In this document: positions 40,780 to 52,641 of the stretch, one piece after another
Layout: every line of letters starts with the position of its first letter
Numbering within the stretch: the stretch's first letter is position 1
NCBI GenBank assembly: GCA_032334055.1
Contig: JAUOZS010000001.1
Location: 62,001-126,000 of the forward strand
Source: Selenomonadales bacterium 4137-cl
Lineage (GTDB): Bacteria; Bacillota; Negativicutes; Sporomusales; UBA7701
Length of the DNA: 64,000 nucleotides
Direction: 5' to 3'
Position numbers and translations under genes: made by a program
Notes under the pieces: generated by a model
Seen by the model: only the letters and a program-made list of their open reading frames with translations
Told to the model about the DNA's origin: nothing
The model's database searches: none

Positions 40780-40796
40780 CGTCAGGGGGTTAGTCG

Positions 40797-41231
40797 GTGA
40801 AGATTGACGGTCTGATAATGCATCAGGTGTTTCAGCTGACGCGGCTGATTTCGCGCACGCTGAACACCCGGTTCCAGCCGTTTGACCTGCATGTTTCCGA
40901 GTGGGGCATCATTGTCACGCTGACGGACAAGGGACCGATGACTCAGCGGGAGTTGGCCAGGTATTTGAACATTGAGCCGTCGGCGGTGTCGCGGAGCCTG
41001 GTTGGGTTGCAGCGGAAGGGCTATGTGGCGCGCGAGACGGGGGAGGACCGGCGGGAGCGGAAAGTGCTGCTGACCACGATCGCCCGGCAGCAGTACAAGG
41101 TCTGGGAGGGCATCGCGGACCGGCACCGGCAGGGGATTATGGCCGGGCTGACCGCGGCGGATAAGGAAACGTTGTCCGGGATTCTGACAGCTATCCTCCA
41201 GAAGGCGCAGGAGTGTCCGGGGGAAGGATGA
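40797..41231 (+). CDS. MarR-family transcriptional regulator
   Basis: 144-residue winged-helix repressor. The start is GTG at 40797, behind AGGGGG; an ATG seven codons later is possible. The recognition region is MTQRELARYLNIEPSAVSRSLVGLQRKGYVAR, followed by the wing ETGEDRRERKVLLT. A palindrome lies just upstream, so it probably represses itself. It is followed by a chemoreceptor gene 99 bases downstream, which may be co-regulated. Ligand unknown. Confidence 0.92.
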   Translation: MKIDGLIMHQVFQLTRLISRTLNTRFQPFDLHVSEWGIIVTLTDKGPMTQRELARYLNIEPSAVSRSLVGLQRKGYVARETGEDRRERKVLLTTIARQQYKVWEGIADRHRQGIMAGLTAADKETLSGILTAILQKAQECPGEG

Positions 41232-41330
41232 GAGGCGCCGCCCAGGGAGGGCGGGGCGTGTACCCGGCGGCCACCGGCAGACGGGTGACAAGAGCAACGC
41301 CAGGCATGGATTTGAAGGAGTTGATGAGAC

Positions 41331-43328
41331 ATGTTGAACGCAACAAAAAAAGCAGGTAACTTGGCGGTAAGCATAAAGGCCAAGCTGGTTATTACCGTGT
41401 GCGTGGTGCTGGCAGTTTCGATCGGGTTTGTCGCTTTTTTCAATTTGCGGGGCAGTAATGAGGCCCTGACCAAGAAAACGGCGGAGAACATGCTGGCCAA
41501 TGCCGAAGCCGCCGCCGAGGGAATCGGCAAGGAGGTCGCGGCCATGAAGGCGGTGGTGGAGGTCATCTCGGCCGATGACAGGCTGCGGTCGGGAGATGCC
41601 AAGGTCGTGGTGGCCAGGCTGGCCGAGATTCGGAAGGCGATGCCGCAGATCGAGAATCTGCTGCTGGTGGAGCCGGGTGGCGCTTATATCGACGCGGGCG
41701 GAAAAACCGGCTCGGTGGCCAGCCGGGAGTATTATAAGGAAATCCTACAAACAAAAAAGACGGTAGTGTCCGGCGACCCGGTGATCTCCCAGTTCTCCGG
41801 CAAGCTGGTGGCGGTTGTGATAACGCCGGTCAAGGGCGGCCAGGGATATTTGGCAGCCGGTATGCAGATCGACGGGATCACCGATTATGTCCTTCACCGG
41901 AAAATCGGCGATAAGGGTTATACCTACGCTTTCGGCAAGTCGGGCATCATTTTTATCCACCCTGATAAGAAGGTTGCGATGAAGCTGAATCTGCTGGGGG
42001 GCGAGGCCAGCCCGGACCTGGCCGCGATGGCGAAAACGGCCATCGGCGGCGAGAAGAGCGTAAGGGAGTATGAGTTCGACGGGACGATGCGATACGCCGG
42101 TTGCGCGCCGGTGCCGGGAACTTCGTGGGGGGTGGGCACCGCTCTGCTTCGGACGGAGGCGTTGGCCGTGACCAAGGAGATGGAACGGCAAGCCCTACTG
42201 ATCGCGATGATCGCCATGGTGCTCAGCGGCCTAATCATCTACTTTATCGCCACCAAGCTGATCAATCCGGTCATCCGGTTGGTGGGGGCGGCGGACAGGA
42301 TGGCGGACGGGGATCTGACCCAAAATGTAAGTGTGGCCGCCAATGATGAGGTCGGCCGGTTATCGGCGGCTTTCAACGCCATGGGCGCCAATCTGCGGGA
42401 CCTGGTGCGGCAGATCCAGAAAAACGCCGAACAGGTGGCCGCCGCCAGTGAGGAACTGACTGCCACCTCGGACCAGTCGGCTCTGGCGGCAAATCAGATA
42501 GCGGAGTCGATAGCCGGGGTGGCGGCCAGCGCCGGTCAACAATCGGCCGCCGCCGACGATACCGCGGCGGTGGTGGAGGAGATGTCGGCCAGCATCCAGG
42601 CGGTGGCCGTCAACGCCCATCAGGTGGCCGCCCAGTCGGCCCAGGCGGCCGACAAGGCCAAGAGCGGCGATCTCGCGGTGGCCAAAGCGGTGGCGCAGAT
42701 GGATGAGATAGAGGAAACGGTCAACAACTCGGCCGGGGTGGTGACCCAGTTGGGCGAGCGATCTAAGGAAATCGGCCAGATTGTGGATACCATCGCCGGC
42801 ATCGCCGGCCAGACTAACCTGCTGGCGCTGAACGCGGCCATCGAGGCCGCCCGGGCTGGTGAACAGGGCCGCGGCTTCGCCGTGGTGGCCGAGGAGGTGC
42901 GGAAGCTGGCCGAGCAGTCGCAGGAGGCGGCCAAGCAGATTGCCGTGCTGATCGGGGAAATCCGCAACGAGACCGACCGGGCGGTAACGGCGATGAACGA
43001 CGGTACCCGCGAGGTCAAGAGCGGGGCCGAGGCCGTTAAGACGGCCGGCGCCGCTTTCCGGGAGATAGCCGACCTGGTGTCGGTGGTATCGGAGCAGGTG
43101 CGGGAGATTTCGGCCGCCATCCAGCAGATGGCGGCAGGCAGCCAGCAGATTGTGGGCTCGGTGAAACGGATGGACGAGCTTGGCAAGCAGTCGGCCGGGG
43201 AAGCCCAGGGGGTTTCGGCGGCGGCGGAAGAGCAGTTGGCGGCGATGGAGGAAATCGCCTCGTCCAGTCAGTCGCTGGCCAAGTTGGCCCAGGACTTGCA
43301 GTCGGCGGTGGCCCGGTTCAGGATATAG
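41331..43328 (+). CDS. Methyl-accepting chemotaxis protein (dCache, HAMP)
   Basis: 665 residues. TM1 (about 17-40), a periplasmic double-Cache-like ligand domain (about 45-275), TM2 (about 285-305), a HAMP domain, and a cytoplasmic signalling domain with the conserved tip ([20 protein letters not shown]). This is the standard receptor tip, unlike the two receptors downstream. AAGGAG precedes the ATG. No C-terminal CheR-tethering pentapeptide. Ligand unknown; Cache domains commonly bind amino acids or organic acids. Confidence 0.93.
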   Translation: MLNATKKAGNLAVSIKAKLVITVCVVLAVSIGFVAFFNLRGSNEALTKKTAENMLANAEAAAEGIGKEVAAMKAVVEVISADDRLRSGDAKVVVARLAEIRKAMPQIENLLLVEPGGAYIDAGGKTGSVASREYYKEILQTKKTVVSGDPVISQFSGKLVAVVITPVKGGQGYLAAGMQIDGITDYVLHRKIGDKGYTYAFGKSGIIFIHPDKKVAMKLNLLGGEASPDLAAMAKTAIGGEKSVREYEFDGTMRYAGCAPVPGTSWGVGTALLRTEALAVTKEMERQALLIAMIAMVLSGLIIYFIATKLINPVIRLVGAADRMADGDLTQNVSVAANDEVGRLSAAFNAMGANLRDLVRQIQKNAEQVAAASEELTATSDQSALAANQIAESIAGVAASAGQQSAAADDTAAVVEEMSASIQAVAVNAHQVAAQSAQAADKAKSGDLAVAKAVAQMDEIEETVNNSAGVVTQLGERSKEIGQIVDTIAGIAGQTNLLALNAAIEAARAGEQGRGFAVVAEEVRKLAEQSQEAAKQIAVLIGEIRNETDRAVTAMNDGTREVKSGAEAVKTAGAAFREIADLVSVVSEQVREISAAIQQMAAGSQQIVGSVKRMDELGKQSAGEAQGVSAAAEEQLAAMEEIASSSQSLAKLAQDLQSAVARFRI

Positions 43329-43657
43329 GGCCGCTGGCAGGGAGAAGCTGATACCCGGCCGTTAGGCCGGGTATGGGGAGATAGCATATGGTGGGGCCGG
43401 TTCCCGGAGGGGGACCGGCCCTTTTATGCGGGGAAGGGCCGAAGCGGGGCAATGCCGTAAACGGATATTAATACTGTTGTTGTAGAATTTTGCAGGAAAG
43501 TGGAGATGTGTGGAGAAATCTGTACTTAACTACATTTTATGTAAGGATATGTTAAAGCTCCTCAGTGTGGCTCTCGTGCTGAGTCACCAGGGAGCTTTAT
43601 TAGTGTGACTGGCAGTAATTATTAGTTGTGGAAAATTTATTTTAGGGTGATGGACAT
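43329..43657. other. Intergenic region between chemoreceptor genes
   Basis: 329 bases holding two adjacent hairpins after the first receptor (43351-43374 without a T tail, and the terminator at 43394-43426). A further imperfect hairpin (43553-43599; 9-bp outer stem, inner CTCAG/CTGAG) lies 58 bases before the next receptor. No gene seen. Confidence 0.5.
43394..43426 (+). terminator. Terminator after the first chemoreceptor
   Basis: Twelve-base-pair stem (43394-43405 with 43410-43421, one G-T pair), four-base loop, TTTT tail. Confidence 0.8.
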
Positions 43658-46036
43658 ATGGGCAAAATCAGTACCAAGATTATCGCGGCAATTATGGTGT
43701 GTTCGGTTGTCGGTACGCTGTTATTGGGCGGGGCGATTTATTACGCCGGCTACCAGAAATTATCGTCAAGTGCTAAGCAGGACATTTATGACAAAACGGT
43801 GGTCGCCGCCAATGACTTGACGTTGCCGATGTCAAGAATCGAAAGTTCCGTCAATGCGCTGGCCAGTATGGTTACGGTGGCGCTGGACGATGATTTGGGT
43901 AAGCTGAAAGACCCGGCGTACATGAAGAGGCTCGAAGAGCAAATCCGGTCTGCAGCGAGCGGGGTTGCCCGAAGCACGGATGGGGCTATGGCTTTTTATG
44001 TAAGGTTTAATCCCAAACTGGCTGAGGGAACGTCGGGGGTATTTCACGCCGCCACTTCGACCGGTGGGGCTATTCAACAGTTGGTTCCCACCGATTTCAG
44101 CAAATATGATGAGAACGATTTGGCACATGTCGGCTGGTATTACATCCCGGTTAAAGCCGGTAAGCCGGTATGGCTTGCCCCATACCATAACGCCAATATT
44201 AACGTAGATATGATTTCTTATGTAGTGCCAATTTACAAGAACGGACAGTCGGTTGGCATCGTGGGTATGGATATCGATTTCAGGAAAATCCAGGCTGTGA
44301 TGAAAAGTCTAAAATATATGAAAACCGGCTTTGGCATTCTTTTGGGTAGTGATTATCAGCTCTTATATCACCCGGATTTCGCTGTTGAGGATAACTTAGG
44401 TAAAGTTGAAGATGGCGCTTTAAAAAGCTTGACGTCGAAGATGGGCGGCAATGACGATGGCGTTGCCGAGTATCAGTATCGCGGCAAAACGATGTTATGG
44501 TCTTACAGGAAATTGCCCAGCGGTCAGATCATGGTTCTGACGGTGCCGAAGGACGAGGCTTTTCATGAGTTGGCCGCCTTGACGTATTTGGTTGCGGGAA
44601 TGCTTGTGCTGGGCGTCATACTGGCAATGGCTTTGGGCTGGTTTACGGGGATGCGGATAGTGAAGCCGATAAAGACGGTGCGGGATTATATTAAAGAGAT
44701 TTCGGCAGGTAATCTCAACCTGGAGGCGCTGCCGGTCAACAGTGCCGACGAGGTTGGCGAGCTGACGGTTTCTGCGAATACAATGCTGGAGAAGTTGCAA
44801 CAGGCGCAAAATCATACAATCGCCAATATCCGCGAGGCTACAAGGGAATTGACAAAGTCGACGGAGACGATGATCGATGTCGCGACAGGGGTTGCGGCAA
44901 GCAGTGAAGAGATGAGCGCCAAGGTCAGTTCGGTAAGTTCGACTGTCACGCAGATGGCGGCAAACTTGGAAGAGACGGCCAGTTCGACCGAGGAGGTCAG
45001 TGCGCAGGCGGAGTCCGTCGCCCATTTGTCCAACCGGATGTTTGAAGCCGCGCAAAGGGTCGCAATGACGTCGGAATCGGTTTCGGGAGAAGTCAGCAAG
45101 GTTAGCAGTGTTATTGAGGATATTTCCAGGAGTATCAATCGGGCGGCCGATTCCGCCGTAAATGTTTCCAATTCAACGAACAATATTGCCAAGGCTATTC
45201 AGACCATCAACACGTCGTTGAACAGTGTGAACGAGAAGTGCGAGCGATCCCTGGATATAGCCCTTGAGGCGGAGGGCCGGTCACGGGAAACCGGCGATAT
45301 CATAAAGAAGCTGAGTGCCGCCTCCAAGAAAATCAATCAGGTTGTTTACATTATCGGCAATATTGCCGAACAGACCAATATGCTGGCGTTGAACGCCACC
45401 ATAGAAGCGGCCGGCGCGGGGGAAGCGGGCAAAGGCTTCGCTGTCGTAGCGGCGGAGGTAAAGGAGTTGTCGAAACGGACGACTAACGAAACGAGGATTA
45501 TTGCCCAGCAGATTGAGGAGATGCAGTCGGGTATGGCCGACGCCGTGGCGGCGGTGGACAAGATTGCCGGCGTGACAAAGGAGACTGCCGATATAGCCAG
45601 AACCATTGCCGGCGCTGTTACCGAACAATCAGGAAGTTTGGGGGATATTTCCGCGGCAATATCGATAGGCGTTCAGCAGTTGGAGAAGATAAGCGAGGAG
45701 ATCGGCGAAATTGCCAACAATACCGGCTATGTTACCAAAAGCGCGGCCGATGCCGCTGCCGGTGTTAAGTCTATGTATGAGGCGACAGTAGATATTTTAG
45801 AGAAGTCAAAGGAGGTGGCAAAGAGTTCGGACGACATGAGGTATGTCATGAATATCATTGCTACAGCCACGCAGGATAACGCGCAAGGAACACAGGAGAT
45901 CATGGGAAGTATGCATGAAACCAACGAGGCAATCGCCAATACGGCCGCGCATGCTTCTTTGGTCAGTAGCGCCGCCAATGACTTGGGCGAGTTGACGAAA
46001 AATATGGAAGAGCTGGTTAAGAGCTTTAAAGTTTAG
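43658..46036 (+). CDS. Methyl-accepting chemotaxis protein (dCache, HAMP), variant signalling tip
   Basis: 792 residues. TM1 (about 8-30), a large extracytoplasmic double-Cache domain (about 35-300; [20 protein letters not shown] is Cache-like), TM2 (about 305-330), HAMP and a long signalling domain. The tip reads [21 protein letters not shown] instead of the usual EAARAGE, a variant shared with the next receptor and typical of receptors not used in flagellar taxis. It is separated from the next receptor by a terminator. Confidence 0.92.
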   Translation: MGKISTKIIAAIMVCSVVGTLLLGGAIYYAGYQKLSSSAKQDIYDKTVVAANDLTLPMSRIESSVNALASMVTVALDDDLGKLKDPAYMKRLEEQIRSAASGVARSTDGAMAFYVRFNPKLAEGTSGVFHAATSTGGAIQQLVPTDFSKYDENDLAHVGWYYIPVKAGKPVWLAPYHNANINVDMISYVVPIYKNGQSVGIVGMDIDFRKIQAVMKSLKYMKTGFGILLGSDYQLLYHPDFAVEDNLGKVEDGALKSLTSKMGGNDDGVAEYQYRGKTMLWSYRKLPSGQIMVLTVPKDEAFHELAALTYLVAGMLVLGVILAMALGWFTGMRIVKPIKTVRDYIKEISAGNLNLEALPVNSADEVGELTVSANTMLEKLQQAQNHTIANIREATRELTKSTETMIDVATGVAASSEEMSAKVSSVSSTVTQMAANLEETASSTEEVSAQAESVAHLSNRMFEAAQRVAMTSESVSGEVSKVSSVIEDISRSINRAADSAVNVSNSTNNIAKAIQTINTSLNSVNEKCERSLDIALEAEGRSRETGDIIKKLSAASKKINQVVYIIGNIAEQTNMLALNATIEAAGAGEAGKGFAVVAAEVKELSKRTTNETRIIAQQIEEMQSGMADAVAAVDKIAGVTKETADIARTIAGAVTEQSGSLGDISAAISIGVQQLEKISEEIGEIANNTGYVTKSAADAAAGVKSMYEATVDILEKSKEVAKSSDDMRYVMNIIATATQDNAQGTQEIMGSMHETNEAIANTAAHASLVSSAANDLGELTKNMEELVKSFKV

Positions 46037-46140
46037 TACCGGTATTTTCAGCGATTATTCGATGGCGCCACCGTTCATTATGTGTACCAAGGGCAGACTG
46101 CGGCTTGCGGAATATCCGCAAAAATTCCCGAGTGGAGTGC

Positions 46141-46177
46141 AAAGCCGTCCCATCGGGTGCGACTAGGACGGCTTTTT
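46141..46177 (+). terminator. Terminator between the second and third chemoreceptors
   Basis: Perfect 10-bp stem (46141-46150 with 46166-46175), 15-base loop, followed by T run. Confidence 0.78.
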
Positions 46178-46310
46178 GTTGGGATGGACAAGCAATTAGG
46201 GCCAGATATTTCTGTTTCCGACGGGCCTGGCGAGCGGCCTGGAAGAGGTAGCCAAGGATTAGCGGATAGTCGCGGCGGCGTGCCAGTAAATGGTGAAAGA
46301 AGGGGATCTA

Positions 46311-48617
46311 GTGTTTTCTATGCTGACCAAAACAATTAAAGGAAAACTGATCGGTATTATTATTCTCGCATTTGTTGTGGCGTTGACTATTTCTTCTTCT
46401 TTGATTTACTTTACGGCTCACCAAGCGCTCGCCGAGAACACGGAGCAATCGATCAAGGCCCTCGCTGCCAGTTCAAGCAAGGAGACTGGCTTATGGCTGG
46501 AGGAAAAAAAGTCCTATATTTCCGCACTGGCCAATACGCCGCTAGTGCGCGGCGACGATCAGGAGGCGATATGGCAGTATCTGGCCGGTGAAATGGGTAG
46601 GGCGAAACAGTACGAGGTTCTATTCGTATCGGACGAGAAGGGCGATTATTTCGCCTGTACCCGCAACAGCGACGGGTCGATATCGAGAAGAGGCTCAAAC
46701 ATAGGCGATCGTCCGTACTTCCCGGAGGTAATGAAGGGAAAGACGATCGTTTCCGACCCGGTGTATTCCAAAGTAACAGGTCATCCGGTTATTGTTGTGG
46801 CCGCCCCGATCAGGAAAGAGGGCCGGATCGTCGGCGTGATGGGCGGCAGCATGTATCTTGACGAGCTCGCGCAGCGCGTTTCGGCGATTAAGGTGGCCAA
46901 GTCCGGGTATGCGTTTGTTGTGCAGGGGGACGGACAGGCGATAATGCATCCGGATAAGAATTTGGTGATGAAATACAATTTTCTCAAGGAAGGCAATAGC
47001 GACGCAGGTCTACGGGAGGCGATAGGCCAAGCCGCCCGGGGCGGGAAGGGAGTCGCCCGGTATACGTGGGGTGACGTAAGCAAATACGCCGGCTACGCGG
47101 CAGTGCCGGGAACCAACTGGGGGTTGCTCGTGAGTGTTCCGGTGGCGGAAGTAACCGAACAACTCGCGACCATGACGAAAATTTCGCTGCTAGCTCCCTT
47201 GGCGGTTGCTTTGATTATCATATTCGTTACCGGGTTTTTCCTGACGAGGCTCATAATTAAGCCTATCGACAATTTGCAGACGGTTATGGCCAGAGTGGCA
47301 ACCGGAGACTTCACGGCGCGGGCCGAGGTTGGTTCGGATGATGAATTTGGTGTGCTCATGCGGGCGGTGAATAATACATTCGATGGGCTGAACGCGATGA
47401 TCGGCGATGTTCGCGAAACAACGCTTAAGCTTAAGAAAGCCTCGGTCGGCCTGATCGATATTTCCACAACGTTAGCCGCCAACAGCGAGGAAATGAGCGC
47501 AAAGATCTGTACGGTGAGCGCGACGGTCGAGCAGATTTCCGCCAATATCGAGGAGACGGCCAGTTCTACCGAGGAGGTAAGCCACGGGGTCGATGCGGTG
47601 GCCGGCCTGGCGAACGAAATGTCCGCGGCGGCCCAAGTTTCCGCTAAGACGGCGGAAACGGTGGCTCTTGAGGTAAAACAGGTTAGTGCCGTTGTGGAGG
47701 GAATTTCGCAGAGCATCAGCCGGGCCGCCGCTTCGGCCGTAGATGTGTCCGCGGCGATGGATGATGTGGCGAATGCTGTTACGGTAATTAATCAGTCTCT
47801 CGGTCAAGTAAGTGCGAAATGCGAGCGGTCTATCGGGATTACAACGGAGGCGGCCGAGCGGTCGCAAGAAACGACCGCCATCATCCGCAGGCTTAGTCAG
47901 GCGTCAAAGCAAATAAACGGGGTTGTCGATATTATCCGTAGTATCGCCGAGCAAACCAACATGCTTGCGCTTAACGCTACTATCGAGGCGGCTGGCGCCG
48001 GCGAGGCGGGCAAGGGGTTTGCGGTGGTCGCGGCGGAGGTTAAGGAGCTTGCCAAACGGACGGCGGAGGAGACCAGGCATATCGCTCAGCAGATAGAAGA
48101 GATGCAAGGCGATATGGGCGAGGCGGTGATTGCCGTGGAAAAAATCACTGGCGTTATCGCCGAGACCAAGGATATCACTCATACGATCGCTTCCGCGGTC
48201 GCCGAACAGACCAAGAGCGCTACCGACATTTCCGGTGCTATGGCGGTCGGCGTGCAGAAGGTAGCGACGATCAGCCAGGAGATCGGCGATATCGCCACCA
48301 ATGCGGGGCAGGTTTCGCAGGGAGCCGCCGGCGCTGCCGACGGTGTGAAGGCCATGTTTGAAACAACGGTCGAAATTTCGCGCAAGTCGGCTGAGGTCGC
48401 CAGCAGTTCGGATAAAATGGCGTCGGTTATGAGCAATATTGCCAACGCTACCAAGGAAATCGCCCAGGGAGCTCAGGAAATTATCGAGAGTATCCAGGAA
48501 GCGGACGCCGCTACCGCTGATACGGCCGGCAAGGCGTCGCTGACGAGCGAATCGGCGCATTATCTGGGCGAAGCGGCCAATAACCTGGAGCTTTTGGTCG
48601 AGAAATTTAAGGTTTGA
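46311..48617 (+). CDS. Methyl-accepting chemotaxis protein (dCache, HAMP), partner of the CheA hybrid
   Basis: 768 residues from GTG at 46311, chosen because AAGGGG lies 7 bases upstream. TM1 (about 10-35), a double-Cache domain (about 40-280; [15 protein letters not shown] strands and [12 protein letters not shown]), TM2 near 290-310, HAMP and a signalling domain with the variant tip [21 protein letters not shown]. It ends 4 bases before the CheA gene, so receptor and kinase form one operon. Together with the variant tip this suggests a dedicated, non-flagellar pathway. Confidence 0.92.
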   Translation: MFSMLTKTIKGKLIGIIILAFVVALTISSSLIYFTAHQALAENTEQSIKALAASSSKETGLWLEEKKSYISALANTPLVRGDDQEAIWQYLAGEMGRAKQYEVLFVSDEKGDYFACTRNSDGSISRRGSNIGDRPYFPEVMKGKTIVSDPVYSKVTGHPVIVVAAPIRKEGRIVGVMGGSMYLDELAQRVSAIKVAKSGYAFVVQGDGQAIMHPDKNLVMKYNFLKEGNSDAGLREAIGQAARGGKGVARYTWGDVSKYAGYAAVPGTNWGLLVSVPVAEVTEQLATMTKISLLAPLAVALIIIFVTGFFLTRLIIKPIDNLQTVMARVATGDFTARAEVGSDDEFGVLMRAVNNTFDGLNAMIGDVRETTLKLKKASVGLIDISTTLAANSEEMSAKICTVSATVEQISANIEETASSTEEVSHGVDAVAGLANEMSAAAQVSAKTAETVALEVKQVSAVVEGISQSISRAAASAVDVSAAMDDVANAVTVINQSLGQVSAKCERSIGITTEAAERSQETTAIIRRLSQASKQINGVVDIIRSIAEQTNMLALNATIEAAGAGEAGKGFAVVAAEVKELAKRTAEETRHIAQQIEEMQGDMGEAVIAVEKITGVIAETKDITHTIASAVAEQTKSATDISGAMAVGVQKVATISQEIGDIATNAGQVSQGAAGAADGVKAMFETTVEISRKSAEVASSSDKMASVMSNIANATKEIAQGAQEIIESIQEADAATADTAGKASLTSESAHYLGEAANNLELLVEKFKV

Positions 48618-48621
48618 GTGT

Positions 48622-51363
48622 ATGGCAATGAATACAAGCAGCGAGTTGATACGAGAGTTTATTGAAGAAGCCAAGGCTCATATCGGCACTGTGGAAGCGG
48701 GTTTGTTACGCCTGGATGAAGCTAACTGCGACGCCGCCACGCTTAATGAGATATTTCGGGCAGTGCATAGCATCAAAGGAACCGCCGGCTTTTTCGAACT
48801 GACCAAGATTGTGGAGCTGTCCCATGTTATGGAAGCGCTCTTTGGCCGGCTGCGCGACGATAAAATCCAGGTGACGGCGCATATGGTCGATGTTTTGCTG
48901 GAAGCGACGGATGTGCTTAAGGACCTTATCTGCCGGGCGGCGGAGCAGGAAGACCGCGATGTATCCGAATATGTGGCGGCGGTAAAAGCGTTTTTTCAGA
49001 AGGAGGAAAGGCGTGAGAGCCCGGCCGGTGCAGGTGGCCTTTCGGCCTGGGATATGTGGAATCAGCTTACCGCCCTGGAGGAATCGGCAAATACGGAAGT
49101 AGCCGGAGTGCTTCCGCGGTTGGCTCCGGAACCCAGGACGGAGCCTGCGTCTCCCGAAGTCATGGTAAGCGCCGGTGAAGGTCCCAAGCGGCGGGGTGAG
49201 CCGGCGTCTGAATCGGACGCCAAGGCGAGGGTCGCGCTGACGGGAGAGACCGTGCGGGTGGGCGTGGAGCTGTTGGACGATTTATTGAATATTGTGGGGG
49301 AGATGGTTTTACGCCGCAATCAGTTGTTGCGGATAGCCCAAAATGCCGGTAAGGATGTAGCCCAGCTTGACGTTGTGGCTCAGGGCATCGATAATCTGAC
49401 CACGAGTTTGCAAGAGAAGGTCATGAAGACACGGATGCAGCCTGTGGCAAATGTCTTCAATAAATTTCCCCGGATTGTCCGGGAATTGACCCGCAAGATG
49501 GATAAAGAGGTCGATCTGGTAATGGAGGGTATGAGTGTCGAACTAGACCGCTCTATTATTGAGGCTTTGGTCGATCCGATAACCCATCTTGTACGTAATG
49601 CTCTGGATCACGGCATCGAGCCGCCGAAGAGCAGGATGGCGGGCAATAAACCGCCTGCGGGTACGCTCGTTCTTCATGCGTATCAGGAAAGCGGACGGGT
49701 CATCATCGATATTCGCGACGATGGCGCCGGCATCGATATAGAGAAGGTCAAGGCCAAGGCTGTGCTCAAAGGGTGGATAACCGACCGGGAAGCGGCGGCG
49801 ATGCGCGACACGGATGTGCTGAGTTTCATTATGCGGCCCGGTTTTTCTACCGCGGAGCAGGTTACCGATATTTCCGGCCGCGGTGTCGGTATGGACGTGG
49901 TCAAGACCAATATTGAGAAGTTGGGCGGCAAGGTCGAGATATATACCGAAAAAGGGGCGGGTACCACGTTCCGCTTGATGTTGCCGCTGACGCTCGCCAT
50001 TATCCCGTCGTTTATCGTTGAGGCGGCCGGCGACGCTTTCGCCGTGCCTCAGGCCAATGTGAAGGAATTTGTTCTCATCCAGCCGGGAGAGACCAGCGAT
50101 AAGCGGATCGAGTTCATTCAGTCGTCGCCGGTGCTCAGGCTGCGCCATCAGTTGTTGCCGCTGGTGTATTTGAATGATGTTTTGGGGACCTCCGGCGGTC
50201 AAACGGGCGGCCGGCAGAACTGGGGCAGTCGATTTATAGACGAGGGGCGGACTTTTCGCATACTGGTGATTAAAAGCGGCAGCCTGCGGTACGGGCTGGT
50301 TGTCGATGCCGTTTATGATACGGAGGAAATATTGGTTAAACCGGTCCCAAGGGTAATCGGCGCGTGCGGGTGCTATTCCGGAGTAACCGTCTTGGGCGAT
50401 GGGCGTATTGCCATGATTATCGACCCTGAAAGCATCCGGCTGGAAGCCAACCTCAGCGAGACCAGGGAGGCCGAAGGAGAGAGCGTGCTGCCGTCGGGCG
50501 GCGACCGGGGAAGGGAACAGCAGTATTTGTTGTTGTTCAAATGCTCGGGCGGGGAAATGCTGGGGATCGATCTTGCGATGGTGGCGCGTGTCGAGGAGAT
50601 AGCAGCTTCCCGCGTTCAGAAAATAGGCTCCAAAGAGTATTTTACGTTTCAGGGACAGACGATCAGAATTATCCGGCCGGAGCACTATTTGCCAATTGCC
50701 CGGCGAAAACGCAAGCCTCCCAAGCTGTACGTCATTTTGCCGAAATTCGTTAAACACACGGTCGGCATTATCGCCGAGGAGATTTGCGATGCTATTTTAA
50801 CGCGGATACAGCTTGACGAAAGCGGGGTTTCCGGGCGGGGCATCATTGGCTCCACCCTGGTGGACGATAGAATCGTTACTCTGCTGAATATTTATGAGCT
50901 GTTTGAGAAAGCGGCGCCAGAGTATTACGGCCTGAAAACCGCGACGGCGGGAAAGCGTGTTCTGCCTGAGACCGGAGGTTCGCCAGGGATGAAAAAAGCG
51001 CGGATTCTGTTGGCGGAGGATACGCCCTTTTTTGCCAGGACGATAAAGAGCTATTTGGAGAGCGACGGTTTCGAGGTGGTTACGGCGGAAAATGGCCGGG
51101 AAGCTTTCGAGATGCTGTCTCGCCGAACGGTGGATGTGGTGATAAGCGATATCGAGATGCCGCTCATGAATGGGCTTGAGTTGGTCCGTACGATCAGGGA
51201 GAGTGAAACGCTCAGGCATTTGCCGGTGATTGCCCTGACTTCGCTGGGCGGTGAAGAGAATAGGGAGAAGGGTTTGCGCGCCGGGTTCGATGTTTATGAA
51301 TTCAAGCTTGATAGAAAAAGGCTGCTTGATAGTGTTCACAAAGTTTTGGCGCAAAAAGCTTAG
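48622..51363 (+). CDS. Hybrid CheA histidine kinase with two CheW domains and a receiver
   Basis: 913 residues. The Hpt domain has the phospho-His in IFRAVHSIKGTAGFF (His49). The CheY-binding P2 domain is absent, replaced by a low-complexity linker (about 120-200). The dimerisation domain includes LLNIVGEMVLRRNQLL, and the ATPase has HLVRNALDHG (about 325), DIRDDGAGID and GRGVGMDVVK. A first CheW-like domain (about 455-600) is followed by a second (about 630-770), then a C-terminal receiver with Asp in ISDIEMPLMNG (about 843). The internal receiver can accept or sink phosphate. It is co-transcribed with a receptor upstream and regulators downstream. No CheR, CheB or stand-alone CheY is seen nearby. 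Confidence 0.93.
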   Translation: MAMNTSSELIREFIEEAKAHIGTVEAGLLRLDEANCDAATLNEIFRAVHSIKGTAGFFELTKIVELSHVMEALFGRLRDDKIQVTAHMVDVLLEATDVLKDLICRAAEQEDRDVSEYVAAVKAFFQKEERRESPAGAGGLSAWDMWNQLTALEESANTEVAGVLPRLAPEPRTEPASPEVMVSAGEGPKRRGEPASESDAKARVALTGETVRVGVELLDDLLNIVGEMVLRRNQLLRIAQNAGKDVAQLDVVAQGIDNLTTSLQEKVMKTRMQPVANVFNKFPRIVRELTRKMDKEVDLVMEGMSVELDRSIIEALVDPITHLVRNALDHGIEPPKSRMAGNKPPAGTLVLHAYQESGRVIIDIRDDGAGIDIEKVKAKAVLKGWITDREAAAMRDTDVLSFIMRPGFSTAEQVTDISGRGVGMDVVKTNIEKLGGKVEIYTEKGAGTTFRLMLPLTLAIIPSFIVEAAGDAFAVPQANVKEFVLIQPGETSDKRIEFIQSSPVLRLRHQLLPLVYLNDVLGTSGGQTGGRQNWGSRFIDEGRTFRILVIKSGSLRYGLVVDAVYDTEEILVKPVPRVIGACGCYSGVTVLGDGRIAMIIDPESIRLEANLSETREAEGESVLPSGGDRGREQQYLLLFKCSGGEMLGIDLAMVARVEEIAASRVQKIGSKEYFTFQGQTIRIIRPEHYLPIARRKRKPPKLYVILPKFVKHTVGIIAEEICDAILTRIQLDESGVSGRGIIGSTLVDDRIVTLLNIYELFEKAAPEYYGLKTATAGKRVLPETGGSPGMKKARILLAEDTPFFARTIKSYLESDGFEVVTAENGREAFEMLSRRTVDVVISDIEMPLMNGLELVRTIRESETLRHLPVIALTSLGGEENREKGLRAGFDVYEFKLDRKRLLDSVHKVLAQKA

Positions 51364-52620
51364 GTGATCGGAGGCGAGACGGGATTGGCGCGGATATTGA
51401 TTGTCGATGATTCACTTGTGGCGCGGAAGGTTTTGACGAATATTCTTGAGGGGTTGGGCCACACGGTAGTCGGCGACGCGGCGGACGGCGGGCAAGCCTT
51501 TACCGAGTATGCCCGTCACCGGCCTGACGTGGTAACGATGGATCTGGCTATGCAAGGGATGAGCGGCGCTGAGGCGACGTCGAAGATTGTCGCCACTTTT
51601 CCCGATGCCAGGATTGTCGTAATCAGTGCCCTGGAGGAACGCCAGGTTGTGATCGACGCGTTGGAACGCGGGGCCAGGCATTTTATCATTAAGCCCGTTT
51701 CTGAGGAAAAAGTCGCGGCGGTGCTGGAGAATGTCCTTCGCCAGAATTTCGATCACCGGAAATGTTGCGAGCTTTTAAAAAGGCTGAAAGAGGAGGACGG
51801 CCTACCGGCCGGCGGCTGGAGCAATTTAGGGAAAAGGGAGAATCAGGTGGCGCGGGTTTTGATAGTCGATGATTCGGCGGTGGCGCGGAAGGCCTTGCGG
51901 GAAATTATGACTTCATTGGGGCATACTGTGATAAGCGAGGCGGAGAATGGCGCTCAGGCTTTTATAGAGTATACCAGACACCGGCCGGATATCGTAACGA
52001 TGGATCTGACCATGCAGGGGATGTGCGGGGCCGAGGCTACATCGAAAATCGTCGCTACTTTTCCCGACGCCCGGATAATTGTAATCAGCGCGATGGAGGA
52101 GCGCCAGATCGTGTTGGATGCTTTGGAACGCGGGGCCAGGCATTTTATCATTAAGCCGATTACGCTGGATAAAGTTTCGGCGATCTTGAACAATGTTCTG
52201 CAGCAGAAGTTTGACCAGCAAACGCATCGGGAGCTGGTAAGAAGGCTGAAAGGGTGCACCGATTCTTTTTCTCCTCTGGGAGCAAGTTCCCCCGAATATC
52301 TGCCGCCTTACCAGATCTGTGCGGAGAACAAGCTGATTCTGGTGAAAGTCAATCATAATCTGACCATGACCAGTTGCCAGTCCCTGTTGATCGAGCTTGA
52401 GGAGTATTTGACCGGCGAACCGCGGGTATTATTTGATTTTGGAAACATACAAGGTTTAGCGGAAGCTGTCCTTGCCGAACTCGATAAGTTGATTAAGCGC
52501 ATTGAAAGCAATTCCGGTACGGTTAAGGCGATATCCCGGCAGCAGTCTTTGGTGGATGCGGTAATTTCAAGGGAGGCGGCTTCTTCATTAGCGATGGTTA
52601 TCCGTTATTTCGCAAGCTGA
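51364..52620 (+). CDS. Tandem receiver protein (REC-REC) with C-terminal STAS-like domain
   Basis: 418 residues. Two receiver domains (about 8-130 and 160-285) are near duplicates of each other (ILIVDDSLVARKVL and VLIVDDSAVARKAL; Asp in VTMDLAMQGM and VTMDLTMQGM; both end RHFIIKP). The C-terminal part (about 310-418; NKLILVKVNHNLTMTSCQSLLIELE, then RVLFDFGNIQGLAEAVL) looks like a STAS anti-anti-sigma-type domain, suggesting a partner-switching output. The start is GTG immediately after the CheA stop; a TTG at 51385 behind GGAGG is an alternative that would begin MARILIVDD. Confidence 0.88.
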   Translation: MIGGETGLARILIVDDSLVARKVLTNILEGLGHTVVGDAADGGQAFTEYARHRPDVVTMDLAMQGMSGAEATSKIVATFPDARIVVISALEERQVVIDALERGARHFIIKPVSEEKVAAVLENVLRQNFDHRKCCELLKRLKEEDGLPAGGWSNLGKRENQVARVLIVDDSAVARKALREIMTSLGHTVISEAENGAQAFIEYTRHRPDIVTMDLTMQGMCGAEATSKIVATFPDARIIVISAMEERQIVLDALERGARHFIIKPITLDKVSAILNNVLQQKFDQQTHRELVRRLKGCTDSFSPLGASSPEYLPPYQICAENKLILVKVNHNLTMTSCQSLLIELEEYLTGEPRVLFDFGNIQGLAEAVLAELDKLIKRIESNSGTVKAISRQQSLVDAVISREAASSLAMVIRYFAS

Positions 52621-52641
52621 ACTTTCGGTCAGGGGGATTTT

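Larger units (their letters stand above)
40348..40796. other. Structured intergenic region without a gene
   Basis: 449 bases. It contains a terminator-like hairpin (40474-40512), a GC-rich perfect hairpin (9-bp stem, 3-base loop, 40531-40551) and the MarR operator (40760-40779). A 70-codon frame at 40488 has no ribosome site or recognisable features and was not called. Part of the region could be an untranslated RNA, but no known class was recognised. Confidence 0.5.
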
